Source of the DNA: Bacteroidia bacterium
Lineage (GTDB): Bacteria > Bacteroidota > Bacteroidia > Bacteroidales > CAJPTX01
Length of the DNA: 9,768 nucleotides
Assembly: GCA_905373625.1 (NCBI GenBank)
Contig: CAJPTS010000048.1
Span: forward strand, 1-9,768
Direction: 5' to 3'
The translations under genes and the position numbers were made by a program. Below, piece after piece: positions 5,952 through 9,768 of the stretch. Numbering within the stretch: position 1 is the first letter of the stretch; each line of letters starts with the position of its first letter. The notes beneath the pieces are model-generated. The model had not been told where the DNA came from, searched no databases, and saw only the letters and a list, made by a program, of their open reading frames with translations.

Positions 5952-7142
5952 CTATCGTATTACGCCATGTTTTTTACCCACCTTGATAAAGGCTTCTACG
6001 CAACGGTCTAATTGCTCGCGCTTATGTGCCGCAGAGAGTTGTACACGTATACGTGCCAAATCTTTTGGAACTACGGGATAGTAGAACCCCGTGACATAAA
6101 TACCCTCATTCAGCATGTCAGCCGCCATAACTTGCGATAACTTTGCATCATAGAGCATCACAGCGAGGATGGCACTCTGACTGGGCTTGATGTCAAAGCC
6201 CGCCTCGGTCATTTTCTTCTTGAAATACTCTGTATTCTCTACGAGTTTGGTGTGCAAGCTGTCATCCTTTTCCAACATTTGGAATACGGCTAAACTAGCA
6301 CCTACTACAGGAGGCGGTACCGAATTAGAAAAAAGATAAGGGCGTGAACGCTGACGGAGCAGATCTACGATCTCTTTACGTGCTGCCGTGAAACCTCCGC
6401 AGCCGCCACCAAAAGCTTTTCCCAGCGTCCCTGTGATAATATCTACTTCGCCTCGTAGGTTATAAAGTTCGGTAACACCACGTCCTGTTTTCCCAACCAC
6501 GCCTGCCGAGTGGCTCTCGTCCACCATGACCAACGCGTCGTACTTCTTAGCGAGTGCACAAATCTTATCTAATGGCGCTACATTGCCATCCATGGAGAAC
6601 ACGCCGTCAGTCACAATAATGCGGAAGCGTTGAGCTTGTGCTTCTTTCAGGCAGTTTTCCAGCTCTTCCATGTTGGCATTAGCGTACCGATAGCGCTTAG
6701 CCTTACAAAGACGAACTCCGTCTATGATAGAAGCGTGGTTTAGAGCATCGGAAATTATCGCGTCCTCTTCGCCAAATAGCGGTTCGAAGACCCCGCCATT
6801 TGCATCGAAACAAGCCACGTAGAGAATCGAATCCTCTAGCCCAAAATAGTTAGCTATGGCACGTTCTAATTCGCGATGCACATCTTGTGTACCACAGATG
6901 AAGCGTACGGAGGACATGCCATAACCTCTACGATCCATCATCTGTTTTGCAGCTGAGATTACTTCAGGATTGTCCGAGAGTCCCAAGTAATTATTTGCAC
7001 AGAAGTTGAGAACCTCTGCACCGCTACTCACCTTAATCTCTGCTCCTTGTGCTGTAATAATTTCGCGCTCACGTTTGTAGAGTCCAGCCTCTTCGATGGC
7101 AGCTAATTCCTTTGCCAAGTGCTGTTGCATTTTTCCGTACAT
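5952..7142 (-). CDS. kbl: Glycine C-acetyltransferase (2-amino-3-ketobutyrate CoA ligase)
   Basis: A cytoplasmic PLP enzyme of the alpha-oxoamine synthase family. It converts 2-amino-3-oxobutanoate plus CoA to glycine and acetyl-CoA, the second step of threonine breakdown through threonine dehydrogenase. At 396 residues it has the usual Kbl length. Visible signatures: NFCANNYLGLS (46-56), the KBL-type block RGYGMSSVRFICGTQDVHRE (72-91), ACFDANGG (110-117), NHAS (135-138), VDESHSAG (207-214) with PLP-contacting Asp208 and His211, and the Schiff-base Lys242 in GTLGKAFGGGCGG. Most relatives read GTLGKALGGASGG here, so Phe244 and Cys248 are small deviations. The SSVRFICGTQ block favours Kbl over AONS (BioF), ALAS or SPT relatives. 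No threonine dehydrogenase gene is in the window. A TACCTTTG promoter box precedes it and a strong terminator follows, so it appears to be a single-gene unit. Confidence 0.95.
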   Translation of the reverse strand: MYGKMQQHLAKELAAIEEAGLYKREREIITAQGAEIKVSSGAEVLNFCANNYLGLSDNPEVISAAKQMMDRRGYGMSSVRFICGTQDVHRELERAIANYFGLEDSILYVACFDANGGVFEPLFGEEDAIISDALNHASIIDGVRLCKAKRYRYANANMEELENCLKEAQAQRFRIIVTDGVFSMDGNVAPLDKICALAKKYDALVMVDESHSAGVVGKTGRGVTELYNLRGEVDIITGTLGKAFGGGCGGFTAARKEIVDLLRQRSRPYLFSNSVPPPVVGASLAVFQMLEKDDSLHTKLVENTEYFKKKMTEAGFDIKPSQSAILAVMLYDAKLSQVMAADMLNEGIYVTGFYYPVVPKDLARIRVQLSAAHKREQLDRCVEAFIKVGKKHGVIR

Positions 7143-7173
7143 CGCCGTAACTATTTATCTTAATTCCGTGCAA

Positions 7174-7181
7174 CAAAGGTA
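7174..7181 (-). promoter_or_regulatory. Probable -7 box of the kbl promoter
   Basis: On the - strand TACCTTTG matches the Bacteroidota -7 consensus TAnnTTTG exactly and sits 31 bases upstream of the kbl ATG, predicting a leader of about 25 bases. It lies downstream of the antiporter terminator. The -33 position has no TTTG. Confidence 0.65.
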
Positions 7182-7217
7182 AACAACAATAGGAAATATA
7201 GCCGTGCGGACGGGGTA

Positions 7218-7244
7218 TAAAAAACGACGTGCTGTGGCACGCCG
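7218..7244 (-). terminator. Rho-independent terminator after the antiporter gene
   Basis: CGACGTGC (7225-7232) and GCACGCCG (7237-7244) form an 8-pair stem with one G-T wobble and a 4-base loop. On the - strand the stem is followed directly by six T (7224-7219). It lies about 60-85 bases past the antiporter stop and before the kbl promoter. Confidence 0.88.
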
Positions 7245-7303
7245 CTATATAAGTCCTGATAATCTAAAAGCTAACTTACCGATCTTACCAGAAGCTCGAA
7301 AGA

Positions 7304-8293
7304 CTAAAAGAGATGCATGATGTCCTCCCGATACAAGACGTAAGCAAAAAAGCACAAGTAGACGAACATCATAATGATTCCTTCGTGTCTTTCTATTTTC
7401 CAACCGCGCCCAATCACGATGAAAAGTAATAACGCGAATGCGCTTAAGACAAGAAAGAGACTGTCTGTAGTCATGTATTCGTAAGCAGCCACTGTGCCAA
7501 ATAGAGCCACTACGCCGAGTACTAGCACAATGTTTAGTACCGAAGAGAGAACTAGGTCGTTGTGCAGTCGGGAGCGTAATTCGGGAAACTTCCGACTTTG
7601 TAGCGCCATTGTAATCTCTGGCAAGGCTGTAATAATGGCAATAGCTAAAATCCCGACCTTATCTGCGGGCATGGAGTATAAATATATGAGATCCTCTGCC
7701 CCCATCACCGCTGCGCCTCCTGCGATTGGGATGAAGACAAGTCCTAACAGAAGCAGAAGGACTGCTCTCTTCTTAGAACTGGGCGACTTTTCAGCCTCTG
7801 CGGCTTCTTCGGTCTCGTTAGGGGTAGTAGACGTTTGTAAAAAATAAAGTAACGGGAACATTAGTAATAAAATGAGCCCGTCGCCTCGCGATAGGACGTC
7901 TACGGCAGCGCCTTGCAGTACGATATCAGAGGTAAGTAAGAGGAACAGAAGCGCCACGATCAGTAGAAAGATCACATTCCGTATCTCGCCTCTCCGTGCT
8001 TCAAAGACTACGGGAGAAGAAAAGGCTAAAAAGGGGAGGACAACGAGTACATTTAGGGCGCTACTCGCAATTACTGAGCTTAGTATGAGCTGCGGATGGT
8101 GCGAATAGGTACAGAAGATGCCAAGCACGAGTTCTGGTAGTACTGCGCCCAATACTAACAAGAAGAATGCGCTCCCGCGGCTAACGGTACGACGGGACGT
8201 CAGGCGCTGCACTCCCGTCAATAAGAACTGACTTGCTACGGGGAGCAATAGCAACCCGACTAGTAAAAATAGAATGGCTCTTACTGGCATCAT
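7304..8293 (-). CDS. Divergent Na+/Ca2+ antiporter-like membrane protein (CaCA superfamily)
   Basis: A 329-residue inner-membrane protein with about ten hydrophobic segments in two halves, split by a charged loop (about 155-176, TPNETEEAAEAEKSPSSKK). Length and layout fit the YrbG-type calcium/cation antiporters. The two alpha-repeats can be aligned: alpha-1 GAVLPELVLGI (49-59) and SSVIASSALNVLVVL (72-86), and alpha-2 TALPEITMAL (222-231) and LVLSSVLNIVLVLG (247-260). The ion-site Glu of each repeat (Glu54, Glu226) is kept. The surrounding consensus G-T-S-L-P-E and G-N-x-x-G-S-N is largely lost (GAVLPE, ITALPE, SSxxASS, DLVLSS). So the fold is likely, but the ion specificity is uncertain. Its ATG overlaps the TPR gene stop by one base (TAATG), implying translational coupling; a second ATG follows immediately (MM). 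A strong terminator lies downstream. Confidence 0.85.
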   Translation of the reverse strand: MMPVRAILFLLVGLLLLPVASQFLLTGVQRLTSRRTVSRGSAFFLLVLGAVLPELVLGIFCTYSHHPQLILSSVIASSALNVLVVLPFLAFSSPVVFEARRGEIRNVIFLLIVALLFLLLTSDIVLQGAAVDVLSRGDGLILLLMFPLLYFLQTSTTPNETEEAAEAEKSPSSKKRAVLLLLLGLVFIPIAGGAAVMGAEDLIYLYSMPADKVGILAIAIITALPEITMALQSRKFPELRSRLHNDLVLSSVLNIVLVLGVVALFGTVAAYEYMTTDSLFLVLSAFALLLFIVIGRGWKIERHEGIIMMFVYLCFFAYVLYREDIMHLF

Positions 8294-9618
8294 TACCTCT
8301 GTTTTAATCGTCTTCTTCTAATTCTGTAAAGTGCATACGTTAGGACTACACCGCATAGAACACCAAGCAAAAACAGCACATAGTGCATAAACGAGAGGGT
8401 GGGTAAAAACGTTGTTAACTGCCCGTCGGTCTCGTGCTCTACAGAGGCGCGTGAAATGAGAGCCTCTAGAAGCTGCGGATCTTTACTCCACTCGTTCAGG
8501 TTTTCTTGTCCCTTGTCCTGCGCTTCTTGTTTCAACTGCTCGATGCACTGCTTAGCATACTGGAGCGCAGTCGGGTAATTCCCTTTCTCCTCATAAACTA
8601 GGGCGAGCTCCTCTCGTAGGAGCGTTTTTAGCTCATCAAAAGATAATGAATCGGCACGATGGAGCGCTTCGAGTGCAACTTCCAATGCTAGCTGATAATT
8701 TTTCCCAAGTCGGTAGGTAGTGGCGAGATTACCGAGCGACGTGGTTAATTGGAACATACGCAGCGAGTCCCGAAAAATACCCACTGCACGCTGGTGATGC
8801 GAAATGGCGTCTTCGATCTGTCCGAGTTCTCGGAGCATCAGCCCTATATTATCACTTGCTAGGGCTATGCCGAGCTGGTTGTTTAACGAATCATAAATGG
8901 CGTAACTACGGTAGTAGTGATTCAGTGCGTTACGATAGTCTTTTAATTCATAGTACGTTGCACCAATATTATTCTCGCCATTGGCTGTAGCAAGGGGGTT
9001 ATTATTCTCTTGGTTATACTTTACATACTCCGTAAAATACTCCAGCGCTTGTCCGTACTGCCCGTACTGATAATAGACCTGGGCAAGGTTGTTGTAAACC
9101 ATAGCTGTGCCCAGCGCATCATTCGCACTCTTAAAGCCCTGCATGGCCTGAAGAAAAGCGAGGAAAGCTTCCTTAAAACGCCCCTCGCGTCGGAATGTGA
9201 TGCCCATATTGTTATAGGCACGCCCCAGACCGCTATTGTTTTCTATTAGTTGGTAATGTTGTACGGAGCGAGAAAAGTGGCGGACGGCTTCCGAGAGGTC
9301 GCTGCGGTGGAGATATTCTATCCCCCAGCAATTCTCGGCTTTGCCAGCCTCGAGATGCGCTCCGCGTCTATTGGCAAGTCCAACCCATTGGGAAAACGTG
9401 GACACGTTCACTTCAAAGGAACTATCGCGCTGCGCTTTTACCAGTCGCTCGTACAACAAATAGCGCACGGAGTCGGAATTCGCATCGCGCAGAGCACGCC
9501 GTAAGGAGTCAACGAGCTCGGCTCTCGCCCCCACCGAGAGCGAGAAAAATATCAGTAATAAGCAAAAACGCTTGCTCCATCTTCTGAACAGAGCAAGCGT
9601 GACATTTCTACGTATCAA
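8293..9618 (-). CDS. Exported TPR-repeat protein with C-terminal membrane helix
   Basis: The 441-residue product has a basic n-region (RRNVTLALFRRWSKR), a hydrophobic core (FCLLLIFFSLSV, 18-29) and an ARA site, so cleavage after Ala33 is likely. From about 90 to 365 there are seven TPR-like helix pairs of about 40 residues (for example AYNNMGITFRREGRFKEAFL, NNLAQVYYQYGQYGQALEYF, DNIGLMLRELGQIEDAISHH). A helix at 410-431 (MHYVLFLLGVLCGVVLTYAL) ends in a basic tail YRIRRRRLKQR, placing the TPRs in the periplasm. Many Bacteroidota proteins with this plan continue into a kinase or HTH output domain; here there is none. The start is uncertain: TTG 9616-9618 is the only usual start codon between the in-frame TAG (9622-9624) and the signal peptide. 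The stop overlaps the antiporter ATG, so a joint function is likely; partner and role are unknown. Confidence 0.88.
   Translation of the reverse strand: MIRRNVTLALFRRWSKRFCLLLIFFSLSVGARAELVDSLRRALRDANSDSVRYLLYERLVKAQRDSSFEVNVSTFSQWVGLANRRGAHLEAGKAENCWGIEYLHRSDLSEAVRHFSRSVQHYQLIENNSGLGRAYNNMGITFRREGRFKEAFLAFLQAMQGFKSANDALGTAMVYNNLAQVYYQYGQYGQALEYFTEYVKYNQENNNPLATANGENNIGATYYELKDYRNALNHYYRSYAIYDSLNNQLGIALASDNIGLMLRELGQIEDAISHHQRAVGIFRDSLRMFQLTTSLGNLATTYRLGKNYQLALEVALEALHRADSLSFDELKTLLREELALVYEEKGNYPTALQYAKQCIEQLKQEAQDKGQENLNEWSKDPQLLEALISRASVEHETDGQLTTFLPTLSFMHYVLFLLGVLCGVVLTYALYRIRRRRLKQR
9564..9600 (-). terminator. Terminator-shaped hairpin inside the 5' end of the TPR gene
   Basis: ACGCTTGCTC (9568-9577) and GAGCAAGCGT (9591-9600) are perfect 10-base arms around a 13-base loop. 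On the - strand the stem runs straight into TTTTTGCTTATTA. It lies about 80-110 bases after the gcvH stop, the same distance as the other terminators here, so it is probably the gcvH terminator. It covers codons 7-17 of the TPR frame, and could also act as an attenuator. Confidence 0.75.
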
Positions 9619-9678
9619 GACCTACGACTTTAGTTTAATGAACAAATGCTAGTAAAACACTGTAGTGTGTATTATGTA

Positions 9679-9768
9679 TTACTTCTCAATAAACTTTTTG
9701 TACTGCGCGGCGTCCATCAGTTCTTCCACTTCTTTAGGATCTTTGAGACTTATGCGTACGATCCCTGT
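9679..9768 (-). CDS. gcvH: Glycine cleavage system H protein, C-terminal end (partial)
   Basis: Only the last 29 codons lie in the window: TGIVRISLKDPKEVEELMDA followed by AQYKKFIEK and TAA (9681-9679). This is the typical end of GcvH ('W-hydrophobic-Ile/Val-x-Leu-x-Asp-x-x-Glu-Leu-x-x-Leu-Met-x-x-x-x-Tyr-x-x-Phe/His-x-x'). The lipoyl-lysine domain is outside the window. GcvH carries the aminomethyl group between the P, T and L proteins when glycine is broken down to CO2, ammonia and methylene-THF. A small hairpin ACAC/GTGT with four T (9668-9654) and the much stronger hairpin at 9564-9600 follow it. The identification rests on a short stretch but the pattern is distinctive. Confidence 0.85.
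   Translation of the reverse strand, partial: TGIVRISLKDPKEVEELMDAAQYKKFIEK

Noticed and set aside
9514..9585. Alternative ATG in another frame giving MEQAFLLITDIFLALGGGES as a possible true N-terminus of the TPR gene
   Set aside because: That frame ends at a TGA after 23 codons and lacks a basic n-region. The TTG-started frame gives a proper signal peptide that continues into the TPRs.
9654..9668. Small hairpin ACAC/GTGT with four T directly after gcvH as its terminator
   Set aside because: The stem has only 4-5 pairs and the T-run is four bases. The 10-pair hairpin at 9564-9600 is a far better candidate, so this is only mentioned under gcvH.
1..9768. CRISPR array, tRNA, rRNA, insertion sequence or phage genes
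   Set aside because: No regularly spaced repeats, cloverleaf-like blocks, transposase or phage motifs were seen on either strand.

Overview
The window looks like chromosomal DNA of a Bacteroidota bacterium, possibly near Porphyromonas. The signs are start codons with no Shine-Dalgarno sequence but A/T-rich leaders, -7 boxes of the Bacteroidota type TAnnTTTG (TAACTTTG before yebC, TACCTTTG before kbl), a short inner-membrane-anchored MltD-type transglycosylase of the kind seen in this phylum, and a TPR protein with one C-terminal membrane helix. The genus is an inference. No tRNA, rRNA, CRISPR array, insertion sequence or phage gene was seen, so this reads as a housekeeping region.

Layout. 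Left arm, + strand: the C-terminal part of an unrecognised protein (3-488) closed by a strong terminator, then yebC (632-1396) and a small LEA/WHy-type lipoprotein (1438-1920), probably co-transcribed from a promoter at about 600-607. Positions 1921-2280 are a gene-free convergent interval with an imperfect direct repeat and several stem-loops. Everything to the right is on the - strand. Read in the direction of transcription from the right edge it is: the end of gcvH, a TPR membrane protein overlapping a CaCA-type antiporter by one base, kbl, then a cluster of Na/Pi cotransporter-PhoU protein, rhomboid protease and lytic transglycosylase.

Function. Two units act in the envelope: ion and phosphate transport, membrane proteolysis and peptidoglycan cleavage (NaPi-rhomboid-transglycosylase), and a TPR protein translationally coupled to a cation antiporter. 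kbl and gcvH both belong to glycine/threonine catabolism but are in separate transcription units, because well-formed - strand terminators lie about 55-110 bases after the stop codons of kbl, the antiporter and gcvH.

The oddest spot is 9552-9618. The terminator-shaped hairpin that should end gcvH transcription lies inside the first codons (signal peptide) of the TPR gene, whose only reasonable start is TTG. Also of note are the strongly altered alpha-repeats of the antiporter and the structured convergent interval. No clearly new multi-gene system can be claimed from sequence alone; the TPR-antiporter pair with its overlapping terminator is the best candidate for follow-up.
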